From an uncultured Bacteroidales bacterium (GTDB taxonomy: Bacteria > Bacteroidota > Bacteroidia > Bacteroidales > JAUNSR01): DNA of 52,662 nt. Of this stretch, positions 1 through 7,345 are shown in pieces; position 1 is the first letter of the stretch, and each line of letters starts with the position of its first letter. The stretch is taken from assembly GCA_947074145.1 (NCBI GenBank), contig CAMTOJ010000020.1:1-52662 (forward strand). Direction: 5' to 3'. The position numbers were made by a program, and so were the translations under genes. The notes under the pieces are model-generated. The model ran no database searches, was not told the DNA's origin, and worked only from the letters and a program-made list of their open reading frames with translations.

Positions 1-569
1 ATCTTGATCTTCTTGAAAACGGACGTTATACACACGATCAACTTTTGGAGATGATAAGATTTCTTCAGAGTACGTTGTTTGTGAGAAATGAAAAGACAAA
101 AACTTTAGAAGATTCAGAATTAGCAATTTATTTGATAAATAAGTTCAGACGTCCTTTACGAATTTGTGGAATGGTGAAAAATGTAGGAGAACCCGGAGGA
201 GGCCCATTTATTGCATTTAATAGTGATGGAACATCTTCTCCTCAGATTCTTGAAAGCTCACAGATTGATAAAAATAATCAACAAGCGATGAATGCCTTCA
301 ATAATTCAACACATTTCAATCCTGTTGATCTTGTTTGTGCTACCCGAGACAAAGAGGGTAATTCTTATGATTTAATAAGCTTTGTTGATCCTATGACAGG
401 GTTTATATCATTGAAATCTAAAAATGGACAAGATCTAAAAGCATTAGAACTTCCGGGATTATGGAATGGAGCAATGTCGGATTGGAATACAGTCTTTGTA
501 GAGGTTCCAATTGAAACATTCAATCCTGTAAAAACAGTAAATGATCTTAGACGACCTCAGCATCAATAG
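1..569 (+). CDS. DUF4301 family protein, C-terminal part (5' end outside window)
   Basis: The reading frame is open to the left edge of the window (first full codon at position 3), so this is the C-terminal 189 residues of a longer protein. The motifs ICGMVKNVGEPGGGPF, ESSQID and STHFNPVDLVC are what I remember as hallmarks of the DUF4301 family, proteins of roughly 500 residues common in Bacteroidota. The glycine-rich GEPGGGPF segment and the family's N-terminal part, not visible here, suggest a nucleotidyltransferase-like fold, but no function has been established that I know of. The TTG at 45 is an internal Leu codon and not a start. A strong terminator follows directly. Confidence 0.75.
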   Translation, partial: LDLLENGRYTHDQLLEMIRFLQSTLFVRNEKTKTLEDSELAIYLINKFRRPLRICGMVKNVGEPGGGPFIAFNSDGTSSPQILESSQIDKNNQQAMNAFNNSTHFNPVDLVCATRDKEGNSYDLISFVDPMTGFISLKSKNGQDLKALELPGLWNGAMSDWNTVFVEVPIETFNPVKTVNDLRRPQHQ

Positions 570-590
570 TTTAGAATAATGCTAATACAT

Positions 591-640
591 AAAAAACCTG
601 AAAGAAACTATAATAAGAGAATTTCTTTCAGGTTTTTTTT
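591..640 (+). terminator. Rho-independent terminator after the DUF4301 gene
   Basis: A perfect 17-bp stem pairs 591-607 with 622-638 around a 14-nt loop and ends in a run of eight T. It closes the transcription unit of the partial gene at the window start. Confidence 0.88.
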
Positions 641-794
641 ACCAATTCTCATTACTAAATTCACATACTGAAATTAACAAATATTGTTATTTAGCTAAAA
701 TGTTTGAATTTTAACTCTTATATAGGGGATATGAGTTAATCTATTTCTTTAACTGATTGTTTAAAATAATAATGATCAATTTTACACAAGTATT

Positions 795-1607
795 ATGAAG
801 ACAGAAGACTTGTTTATAGCATCTAAAAATGGAAATTTACTTCTTTTAAAAGAGGCTTTAATTAATATTACGGATATAAATATTACTGATGAAGAGGGCT
901 GGTCTGCTTTGCATCATGCATCAGAACATGGTTATTCTAACATAATAATAGAATTGATAAAAAACGGGGCAGATGTAAATCAAGCTAATCCTTCAGGTTT
1001 TACACCTTATCATATAATGATGATGTGTGAACATTATGATTCTGAAGTAATGAAAATACTGCATGAATATGGAGCTATAATGGGATCTGCTTTGCATGTA
1101 GCTATTCTTTTACATCAGGAAAATAAGATAGATGGTTATATAAGCAGAATGGAACTTATCAATTCAATTGATGAAATCGGTAATACGCCTTTGCATATAG
1201 CAGTTGCAATTGAACGTAATGACCTTATTCAACCCTTAATTAATGCAGGAGCAAGAGTTAATAAAACTGATATATTTTCTTCCACACCATTGCATGAATG
1301 TTCCGCAACCGGGAACTTGAATTCTCTAAAACAGCTTCTTTCACTTGGGGGTGATCCTAATATGAAGGATTATAATGGCCGTAATGCTCTTATTTTGGCT
1401 GCAGGTAATGGCCAATCTGATGTTGTTAAAACTCTTCTGAATTTTGGTGTAGAAATTAACTTACAGGATAATTTCGGAAACACAGCATTACATTATGCAT
1501 ATGAGAATGAAGAGTATTTGATTGTAAAAACCTTAATAGAACATCAAGCCTCAACTTCTATACAAAATGAAGATGGAAATGTGCCGGAGCTTATGTCGCC
1601 AAGATAG
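795..1607 (+). CDS. Ankyrin-repeat protein
   Basis: A 270-residue protein made almost wholly of ankyrin repeats, about seven in tandem. Clear units include GWSALHHASEHGYSNII (res. ~35-52), GNTPLHIAVAIERNDLI (~128-145), SSTPLHECSATGNL (~162-176), GRNALILAAGNGQSDVVKTL and GNTALHYAYENEEYLIVKTL. No signal peptide, membrane segment or extra catalytic domain is visible, so it is probably a cytoplasmic protein-binding scaffold whose partner cannot be read from the sequence. It stands alone between two terminators, with a promoter presumably in the 150-bp gap upstream. The repeat assignment is safe; the role is unknown. Confidence 0.9.
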   Translation: MKTEDLFIASKNGNLLLLKEALINITDINITDEEGWSALHHASEHGYSNIIIELIKNGADVNQANPSGFTPYHIMMMCEHYDSEVMKILHEYGAIMGSALHVAILLHQENKIDGYISRMELINSIDEIGNTPLHIAVAIERNDLIQPLINAGARVNKTDIFSSTPLHECSATGNLNSLKQLLSLGGDPNMKDYNGRNALILAAGNGQSDVVKTLLNFGVEINLQDNFGNTALHYAYENEEYLIVKTLIEHQASTSIQNEDGNVPELMSPR

Positions 1608-1632
1608 AAAATATCATACAATATATATTTAA

Positions 1633-1673
1633 TAGCACTCTGTTTAATCATTTGATACAGAGTGCTATTTTTT
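1633..1673 (+). terminator. Rho-independent terminator after the ankyrin gene
   Basis: An 11-bp perfect stem (1633-1643 with 1657-1667) with a 13-nt loop, followed by TTTTTTG. It separates the ankyrin gene from the sigma-factor operon. Confidence 0.85.
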
Positions 1674-1788
1674 GTCTGATCCAAATAGAAATCAAAATCT
1701 TTTTACTATAAGTTAAAAAAAAACATATTTTTATGTTACATATTTTATGAATGATCGTTTAGATTATTAGAGAGACAATAGAACATTT

Positions 1789-2277
1789 ATGCATAAATTT
1801 TATACATCATTTAAAGTTAATCTTCTTAAGATTGCCAGTAATCTATTAAAAGAGGAATCTGACGCGCAGGATGCCGTACAGGATACTTTTTTAAGATTAT
1901 GGAAAATAAGAGATAAGATAAAGACCGAAGATGAAGCAAAGGCTCTTGCTATAAGAACAACCCAAAACATATGTATTGATAAACTGAGAAGAAAGAAAAT
2001 AATAAATTTTGAGCCCATAGATAATTATCAAAATTATAGAATAGATGATTCGATGCAAAAAAATGCAGAAATTACTGAAGACTATAATTTTATATGCAGT
2101 CTCATAGATCAGAAGTTATCACCATTGCAAAAGAAAATTATTAAGATGAAAGAATTTGAAGAGAAGGAGATTGAGGAGATAGCATTAATACTTGATATGA
2201 AACAAGCTGCAGTAAGGATGAATCTATCCAGAGCCAGAAAGGAGATACGTGAAATATATTTGAAATCAAACTCATAA
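1789..2277 (+). CDS. ECF-type RNA polymerase sigma factor
   Basis: A 162-residue sigma-70 family protein with only regions 2 and 4, the layout of extracytoplasmic-function sigma factors. Region 2 spans about residues 10-75 (ESDAQDAVQDTFLRLWK and the promoter-melting/-10 part up to DKLRRKK). Region 4 spans about 105-157 with the helix-turn-helix EIEEIALILDMKQAAVRMNL. It is the first gene of a four-gene operon: the next gene starts 6 nt after its stop and encodes a single-pass membrane protein that may be its anti-sigma factor. The group likely senses an envelope state and controls envelope genes, but the target promoters cannot be seen here. Confidence 0.93.
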   Translation: MHKFYTSFKVNLLKIASNLLKEESDAQDAVQDTFLRLWKIRDKIKTEDEAKALAIRTTQNICIDKLRRKKIINFEPIDNYQNYRIDDSMQKNAEITEDYNFICSLIDQKLSPLQKKIIKMKEFEEKEIEEIALILDMKQAAVRMNLSRARKEIREIYLKSNS

Positions 2278-2283
2278 TTAAAC

Positions 2284-2742
2284 ATGGAAAAAAAAGATAA
2301 AAACAGAACTTGCTTATCAACAGAAGAGCTTAAGATTCTAATGGATAAATATTATGAGGGAGAGACTAATTGTGAAGAGGAACGGATCATTCGTTTATAT
2401 CTTAATCAAGATAATCCGATATCCAAACAATTTAAAGATGACATAAATGTCCAATCATATATTTCAGTATTTCTGAATTATGAAGATCAGAAAATGAAAA
2501 TCAAAAATAAAAACATCTACTTACGAAAAATAGTAATTAGATCTATTATATCGGTGGCAGCTATGTTTTTAGGTTTTTTCTTAGTTCCAAAATTTTCGGA
2601 AACTGACGATTGTATTATGTATGCCTATGGAAAAAGAGTTGACAATGAAGAGAAAATCATGACTCATCTTAATTTAGTTATTTTAGAACTTGATTTCGAA
2701 GGAACAGATATTGAAAATCAGTTATCTGAGGTGTTTAATTAA
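2284..2742 (+). CDS. Putative membrane anti-sigma factor
   Basis: A 152-residue protein with an acidic N-terminal cytoplasmic part containing LMDKYYEGETNCEEER (res. ~20-35), a pattern typical of Bacteroidota proteins encoded just after ECF sigma genes. One transmembrane helix follows at about 83-101 (IVIRSIISVAAMFLGFFLV), then a short exported tail of about 50 residues. It lies 6 nt behind the sigma gene. Position, topology and N-terminal motif together suggest an anti-sigma factor, but there is no recognisable zinc (ZAS) motif and no FecR domain, so this is inference. An alternative is a non-regulatory membrane protein co-transcribed with the sigma gene. Confidence 0.6.
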   Translation: MEKKDKNRTCLSTEELKILMDKYYEGETNCEEERIIRLYLNQDNPISKQFKDDINVQSYISVFLNYEDQKMKIKNKNIYLRKIVIRSIISVAAMFLGFFLVPKFSETDDCIMYAYGKRVDNEEKIMTHLNLVILELDFEGTDIENQLSEVFN

Positions 2743-2764
2743 TGATAAATAAACAATATCATAT

Positions 2765-3214
2765 ATGAAAAATAAAATTTTAAAATTGATATTTTTTCTT
2801 CTGACGACAATTATAGGATGTGATCTGTATTCTCAGGAATTGGAATCTGTAATTCATTTCGATGGTCGCTATAATAAATCAGATAACGCTGTAGTCACTT
2901 ATCTAAAAGGGAAAAAAATTAAAGATTACCGACTTTCATTATTCCATAGTATAACTCTTACACAGGCAACAGAGGATATAATATTATTTAATACAACAGT
3001 TTTAAATGACAAAAAACATGCTGTCAAAATTGAAGAAATTTATTCGCAAAATAAATTAAGAGCTTGTTATATGCAATTTGATCCTATTAATGAAAATTCC
3101 ACATTAAATAGATTTATACTCTATAAGGCTGATCAAGAAAATGCAATACTTATATATATGGAGGGAGATACGACTTTAGAACAACTAATAAAAATATTTA
3201 TAAACAAAAATTGA
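2765..3214 (+). CDS. Small exported protein, DUF6108-like
   Basis: 149 residues beginning with a hydrophobic export signal (KLIFFLLTTIIGCDLYSQE). IIGC at residues ~16-19 fits a lipobox, so it may be a lipoprotein; cleavage after YSQ is the alternative. The mature part is small, mixed alpha/beta, with YRLSLFHSITL and KKHAVKIEEIYSQNKL. This resembles what I remember of DUF6108, a short Bacteroidota family found next to ECF sigma genes, but I hold that assignment loosely. It sits 22 nt after the anti-sigma-like gene and ends 1 nt before the outer-membrane barrel gene, so it belongs to the same operon. Function unknown. Confidence 0.55.
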   Translation: MKNKILKLIFFLLTTIIGCDLYSQELESVIHFDGRYNKSDNAVVTYLKGKKIKDYRLSLFHSITLTQATEDIILFNTTVLNDKKHAVKIEEIYSQNKLRACYMQFDPINENSTLNRFILYKADQENAILIYMEGDTTLEQLIKIFINKN

Positions 3215-3215
3215 T

Positions 3216-4112
3216 ATGAAAAGAATTCTTACGTTATTATTGATAGCAATCCCATATTTAGCAATGGGTATGACTGATACTGATACTATAATTTGGAAAC
3301 AGAATTTGGAAATTATAATACAAAATGATTCGAATGGTATTAATATGCAACTTGTAGATCCTGATAATAGCTATATACAGGTTTATGAAAAGCAATATGG
3401 AATGAACTCCAAATCAACAAGATGGGATATATCCGAACATGTAAATATTCCCTTTTCTAACTTTGTAGTTACAAAAAAGAAAAAGAAAGTCAAGAAAAAT
3501 TTTGAAACTCATTGGGCTGGTTTCGGCTTTGGTTTTGTGAATGCTTGTGATGATGGTTTAAATATTATAAATAGTTCAAATTCAAACGGAGTATCAATGA
3601 ATTGGGGAAAATCTTATGAGCTTTCATTTAATATTTTAGATTTTGATGTCCCTTTGATTGGTAATAATTTTGGTATGGTTATGGGATTCGGTTTAAATTG
3701 GAGAAATTATGTTCTTAATGGAAATCGAATGTTGACATACGAACATAATAAAGTCATGATAGAAACACTTTCTGATGATTCGTCAGTAAAGAAATCCAGA
3801 ATAAAACGTTTCGATCTTGTTGTACCAATAATGCTTGAATGGAATTTTGGAAAAGATTTTTATCTTATTGCTGGTCCGGAAGTGTGTTTTAATACTCGTA
3901 CCAGTATAAAGAATGTATATAATTATTCTGATAATCTAAAAGATAATTATAAAAGAGGAATAGCATCAAATCCTGTAACTGTAGATCTTACTGCAAGAAT
4001 TGGGTGTGAATTCATAGGATTATATGCAAAATATAGCCCTACAAAGATATTCCAATATAATCAAGGACCTGAAATGCGAAGTTTTTCGATTGGAATGTAT
4101 TTGCCCTTCTAA
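3216..4112 (+). CDS. Outer-membrane beta-barrel protein
   Basis: 298 residues with an N-terminal signal peptide (KRILTLLLIAIPYLAMG). From about residue 95 there are alternating amphipathic strands (HWAGFGFGFVNA, KSYELSFNILDF, NFGMVMGFGLNWRNYVL, RFDLVVPIMLEWNF, FYLIAGPEVCFN, VDLTARIGCEFIGLYAKY), and the protein ends in SFSIGMYLPF with a terminal Phe, as expected for insertion by the BAM complex. It resembles the PorT/OMP_b-brl group of small barrels. A charged KKKKKVKKN stretch (res. ~87-95) separates a 60-residue plug-like N-terminal part from the barrel. It is the last gene of the sigma operon and so likely part of the envelope response, as target or sensor. Confidence 0.8.
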   Translation: MKRILTLLLIAIPYLAMGMTDTDTIIWKQNLEIIIQNDSNGINMQLVDPDNSYIQVYEKQYGMNSKSTRWDISEHVNIPFSNFVVTKKKKKVKKNFETHWAGFGFGFVNACDDGLNIINSSNSNGVSMNWGKSYELSFNILDFDVPLIGNNFGMVMGFGLNWRNYVLNGNRMLTYEHNKVMIETLSDDSSVKKSRIKRFDLVVPIMLEWNFGKDFYLIAGPEVCFNTRTSIKNVYNYSDNLKDNYKRGIASNPVTVDLTARIGCEFIGLYAKYSPTKIFQYNQGPEMRSFSIGMYLPF

Positions 4113-4277
4113 TATTTGATTTATAGATTATATCGTGAGATTTTGTTCAATCTTAAATTAATTTAACATGTCATTTATATATTTATAATAGTGATAGAGG
4201 AAAAATTATAAGAGAAAGTTAATAAAGGTGTAGCAGAATTCAAAAAAGAATTTAACTTAGCAGAAAAACCTTAAAAG

Positions 4278-5297
4278 ATGATACCAAAGCAGAAAATCAC
4301 AATATACGATCTGGCTAAACGATTAAATACGACAGCCTCTACAGTTTCGAGAGCTCTTAAAGACCATCCTCGAATAAGTAAAAAGATGAAAGAAGCAGTA
4401 AAGGAATTAGCTGAAGAACTTAACTTTCACCCTGATCCTATTGCACATCATTTGAGAACCGGAAAAGGTCTTGTAATAGGGGTGATAGTACCCAGAATAG
4501 ATCGTCATTTCTTCGCTTCAGTAATTGGAGGAATACAAAATATAGCTCAACAGCATGGATATAGTGTGATTATTTCTCAATCTAATGAGTCATATGAGAA
4601 GGAGATCGAATCTATAAAAGCAATGTTGAATAAGAAAGTTGATGGTATAATAATGTCTATTGCTTCTCAGACTGTTGATTATAAACATCTCTGTCAATTG
4701 ATGGAAGTTGTGCCGGTGGTATTTTTTGACCGTATTCCAAAATTAGATTCAATTGATTATGTAGTAAACGATAATTTTCAGATAGGATATAAAGCAGTGG
4801 AACATCTGATAAAACAAGGATACAAGAAAATAGCTCATTATGCCGGACCTCAAAATCTTTTGCAATATAGAGAAAGATTAGCCGGATATAAGAAAGCACT
4901 TGAGGATAACAATCTTGAATTCAGAGAGGAGTTTATATATCACAATACCATTACAATGCCAACAGGATTAGAGTCTACAGAGAAATTACTCAACTCCAAA
5001 GATAGACCGGATGCAATTTTTGCAGCAGGAGACTATTCCGCAATTACTGCAATTGATACTATAAGAAAGGCTGGTATTAACATTCCCTCAGAGATTGGGG
5101 TTTTGGGTGTTGCTAACGAGCCTTTCGCTAATTATTTCTCACCATCACTGACGACATTTGAACTTTTTAATAAAAAAATGGGAGAAAAATCAGCAGAATT
5201 ATTAATGAAAAAACTTAATGATCCAGAGAGTGTTGATCTTCTCCAAACTATGATTATTGAGCCAGAATTACAGGAAAGAGGTTCTACTAAAAAATAA
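4278..5297 (+). CDS. LacI-family transcriptional regulator
   Basis: 339 residues in the standard LacI/PurR layout. The N-terminal helix-turn-helix is at about 5-30 (TIYDLAKRLNTTASTVSRAL), the hinge helix near DPIAHHLRTGKG (~52-64), and a periplasmic-binding-protein-like effector domain fills the rest (GLVIGVIVPRIDRHFFA, DAIFAAGDYSAITAIDTIRK, IGVLGVANEPF). It is followed by its own hairpin and then, 305 bp on and in the same direction, a KduI/KduD-like operon. That operon's promoter carries a LacI-type operator (5563-5576). The simplest reading is a local repressor of uronate catabolism induced by a pathway intermediate; the effector is not determinable. Confidence 0.92.
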   Translation: MIPKQKITIYDLAKRLNTTASTVSRALKDHPRISKKMKEAVKELAEELNFHPDPIAHHLRTGKGLVIGVIVPRIDRHFFASVIGGIQNIAQQHGYSVIISQSNESYEKEIESIKAMLNKKVDGIIMSIASQTVDYKHLCQLMEVVPVVFFDRIPKLDSIDYVVNDNFQIGYKAVEHLIKQGYKKIAHYAGPQNLLQYRERLAGYKKALEDNNLEFREEFIYHNTITMPTGLESTEKLLNSKDRPDAIFAAGDYSAITAIDTIRKAGINIPSEIGVLGVANEPFANYFSPSLTTFELFNKKMGEKSAELLMKKLNDPESVDLLQTMIIEPELQERGSTKK

Positions 5298-5320
5298 CAT
5301 CTCTATTTATAAAATAATTT

Positions 5321-5372
5321 ATCGGGCAGATTCGCTTGGCAATATTAAGCCGGCAAATCTGCCCGATTTGTA
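5321..5372 (+). terminator. Terminator-like hairpin after the LacI gene
   Basis: A perfect 12-bp stem pairs 5321-5332 (ATCGGGCAGATT) with 5356-5367, GC-rich for this genome. The following T tract is short and broken (TTGTATAT), so termination may be partial. It separates the regulator gene from the operon it probably controls. Confidence 0.7.
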
Positions 5373-5554
5373 TATCTATAAAATGTATTATATAGTATAT
5401 GATTTTCTTTTTACGAAAACTGTTTTAGTATAGTAAAATAGTGTAAAAACAATTTTTTGATTAAAATAATAAAAGGATAATAAACCATATAAATCATTTA
5501 TTTTATATAAAAAATTAAACAATATTGTCATAAAAATGGTTTAAGAAAAAATTA

Positions 5555-5562
5555 TATATTTG
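5555..5562 (+). promoter_or_regulatory. Bacteroidota -7 promoter box (TATATTTG) of the kdu-like operon
   Basis: TATATTTG matches the TAnnTTTG -7 consensus of the Bacteroidota primary sigma factor. No convincing TTTG -33 box is found at the usual spacing, which would fit a regulated promoter. The start codon at 5603 leaves a leader of about 33 nt. Confidence 0.55.
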
Positions 5563-5576
5563 TGCAACCGATTACA
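5563..5576 (+). promoter_or_regulatory. Candidate LacI-family operator
   Basis: TGCAACCGATTACA fits the LacI/CcpA-type pattern TGnAAnCGnTTnCA at every fixed position. It begins immediately after the -7 box, so a bound repressor would cover the transcription start. A second short inverted repeat, GATTAC-AGA-GTAATC (5570-5584), overlaps it and may extend the site. The regulator encoded just upstream (4278-5297) is the obvious candidate. Confidence 0.6.
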
Positions 5577-5602
5577 GAGTAATCATCAATATTTAAACCA
5601 TA

Positions 5603-6445
5603 ATGAAGACGAATTATGAATTGCGATATGCAACTAATCCTTATGATGTCAATAACTATGAAACAGAACGTCTACGCAAGGAGTTTTTAATTGAAAAGTT
5701 ATTTACGTCTGATGAAATAAACATTATTTATTTAATGGAAAGTCGTTTTGTAATAGGAGGGATTTGTCCTGTCAAAGAGACATTAGAACTGGAATCTATA
5801 AGCCCTTTAAATTCTCAATATTTTTTAGAAAATCGAGAAATTGGAATTATAAATGTAGGAGGAATCGGAATAGTTATTGTAGATAATATTGAATATGAAT
5901 TGGATTATAAAGAAATGCTTTATGTAGGTTTGGGAAAAAAGCAAGTATTCTTTAAATCAAAGGATATAAATCAACCTGCAAAGTTTTATATCAATTCTTC
6001 TGTGTCGAATCTATCCATTAATGATAAGAAAATCGAGAAACAGGATATAAAAAAACAGGAAGTCGGATCACAAGAAACTGCAAATTATAAGGTTATAAAT
6101 CGTCTTATTTCATCTGATGATAAACAATCATGTCAGCTAAAGATGGATTTAATAGAATTAAAACCTGGTAGTGTATGGAATAATATCCCTCCTCAGGCTC
6201 ATGAGAGACGAAACGGAGTATATTTCTATTTTGAAATCCCGGAAGGAGATTTTATTTGTCATTTTACAGGAGTGCCGGAATCAACAAAGCACATATGGCT
6301 TGAAGCCGAACAAGCTGTCGTATCACCTGAATGGGCTGTAAATTCGGCAGTTGGAACAAGAAGATATGCTTTAATATATGGAAGTGGAGGAACAGATATG
6401 GATTATGGAGATCGAGATTTTTATGAATACACACAATTAAAATAA
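5603..6445 (+). CDS. KduI-family protein (5-keto-4-deoxyuronate isomerase-like) with altered metal site
   Basis: 280 residues, the normal KduI length and fold: LRKEFLIEKLF, YFLENREIGIINVGG and VWNNIPPQAHERRNGVYFYF align with E. coli KduI. KduI isomerises 5-keto-4-deoxyuronate to 2,5-diketo-3-deoxygluconate using a metal held by H196, H198, E203 and H245 (E. coli numbers). From a remembered E. coli sequence, the equivalents here are Q198, H200, G205 and N247, so three of four ligands are gone while the surrounding motif is kept. It may be a paralogue with another substrate or mechanism, or be inactive. It is first in an operon with a KduD-like dehydrogenase 11 nt downstream. I leave the gene symbol blank because of the missing ligands. 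Confidence 0.82.
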   Translation: MKTNYELRYATNPYDVNNYETERLRKEFLIEKLFTSDEINIIYLMESRFVIGGICPVKETLELESISPLNSQYFLENREIGIINVGGIGIVIVDNIEYELDYKEMLYVGLGKKQVFFKSKDINQPAKFYINSSVSNLSINDKKIEKQDIKKQEVGSQETANYKVINRLISSDDKQSCQLKMDLIELKPGSVWNNIPPQAHERRNGVYFYFEIPEGDFICHFTGVPESTKHIWLEAEQAVVSPEWAVNSAVGTRRYALIYGSGGTDMDYGDRDFYEYTQLK

Positions 6446-6456
6446 AAATAAGAATA

Positions 6457-7251
6457 ATGTTAAACTTTTCATTAGAGGGTAAGATTGCATTGGTTACAGG
6501 AGCAGCTTATGGTATTGGATTTGCTATAGCATCAGGATTTGCAAAAGCAGGAGCGAAAATAGTTTTTAACGATATTAATCAAGATCTTGTTTGTAAAGGA
6601 GAGGCTGCATATAAGGTTGCCGGTATTGATGCTAAAGGTTATGTTTGTGATGTAACAAATGAAAAACAGGTTTCTGAACTTGTTGGAAAAATAGAAGCTG
6701 AAGTAGGAAGCATTGATATTTTAGTTAATAATGCCGGAATTATCAAAAGAATACCTATGCATGAAATGAGTGCAGCAGAATTTCGACAGGTAATTGATAT
6801 AGATCTTAATGGTCCTTTTATCATGTCAAAAGCTGTTCTTCCTTCAATGATGAAAAAAAGAGCAGGAAAAATAATCAATATTTGTTCAATGATGTCAGAG
6901 TTGGGACGTGAAACTGTTTCTGCTTATGCGGCAGCTAAAGGTGGCTTAAAAATGCTCACTCGTAATATTGCCTCAGAATATGGAGAATATAATATTCAAT
7001 GTAACGGTATTGGACCCGGATATATCGCAACTCCTCAAACTGCACCGCTACGAGAGCTGCAATCAGATGGCTCAAGACATCCATTCGACCAGTTTATAAT
7101 AGCCAAAACACCTGCTGCAAGATGGGGAACACCAGAGGATCTTATTGGACCTGCAATATTTCTTGCTTCTAATGCTTCAGACTTTGTAAATGGTCATGTA
7201 TTATATGTTGATGGAGGAATTCTTGCTTATATAGGTAAGCAACCCAAATAA
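6457..7251 (+). CDS. kduD: KduD-like short-chain dehydrogenase (2-deoxy-D-gluconate 3-dehydrogenase / gluconate 5-dehydrogenase type)
   Basis: 264 residues, classical SDR. The Rossmann glycine motif TGAAYGIG is at 14-21, NNAG at 91-94, and catalytic Ser144, Tyr157 and Lys161 lie in the order expected (CSMMSELGRETVSAYAAAKGG region). The C-terminal half (HPFDQFIIAKTPAARWG, LYVDGG) is typical of the Bacteroidota group annotated as gluconate 5-dehydrogenase or KduD. The classical reaction is NAD(P)H reduction of 2,5-diketo-3-deoxygluconate to KDG. Its position 11 nt behind a KduI homologue supports a uronate role, although the altered KduI means the true substrate may differ. All catalytic residues are intact. 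Confidence 0.82.
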   Translation: MLNFSLEGKIALVTGAAYGIGFAIASGFAKAGAKIVFNDINQDLVCKGEAAYKVAGIDAKGYVCDVTNEKQVSELVGKIEAEVGSIDILVNNAGIIKRIPMHEMSAAEFRQVIDIDLNGPFIMSKAVLPSMMKKRAGKIINICSMMSELGRETVSAYAAAKGGLKMLTRNIASEYGEYNIQCNGIGPGYIATPQTAPLRELQSDGSRHPFDQFIIAKTPAARWGTPEDLIGPAIFLASNASDFVNGHVLYVDGGILAYIGKQPK

Positions 7252-7274
7252 AAGATTAACACAAAACTATAATT

Positions 7275-7330
7275 CAATGGCGCACAATCGATAATAGTTA
7301 ATACATATCGTTTATTGTGCCATTGTTTTA
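7275..7330 (+). promoter_or_regulatory. Imperfect hairpin between the kduD-like and DUF4861 genes
   Basis: CAATGGCGCACAAT (7275-7288) can pair with ATTGTGCCATTG (7314-7325) with a 2-nt bulge, and an inner CGATA/TATCG pair extends the fold. Only a short TTTT follows, so it could be a weak terminator, a processing site or an mRNA-stabilising structure that changes expression of the downstream gene. Confidence 0.5.
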
Positions 7331-7345
7331 ACAAACAGATATAAT

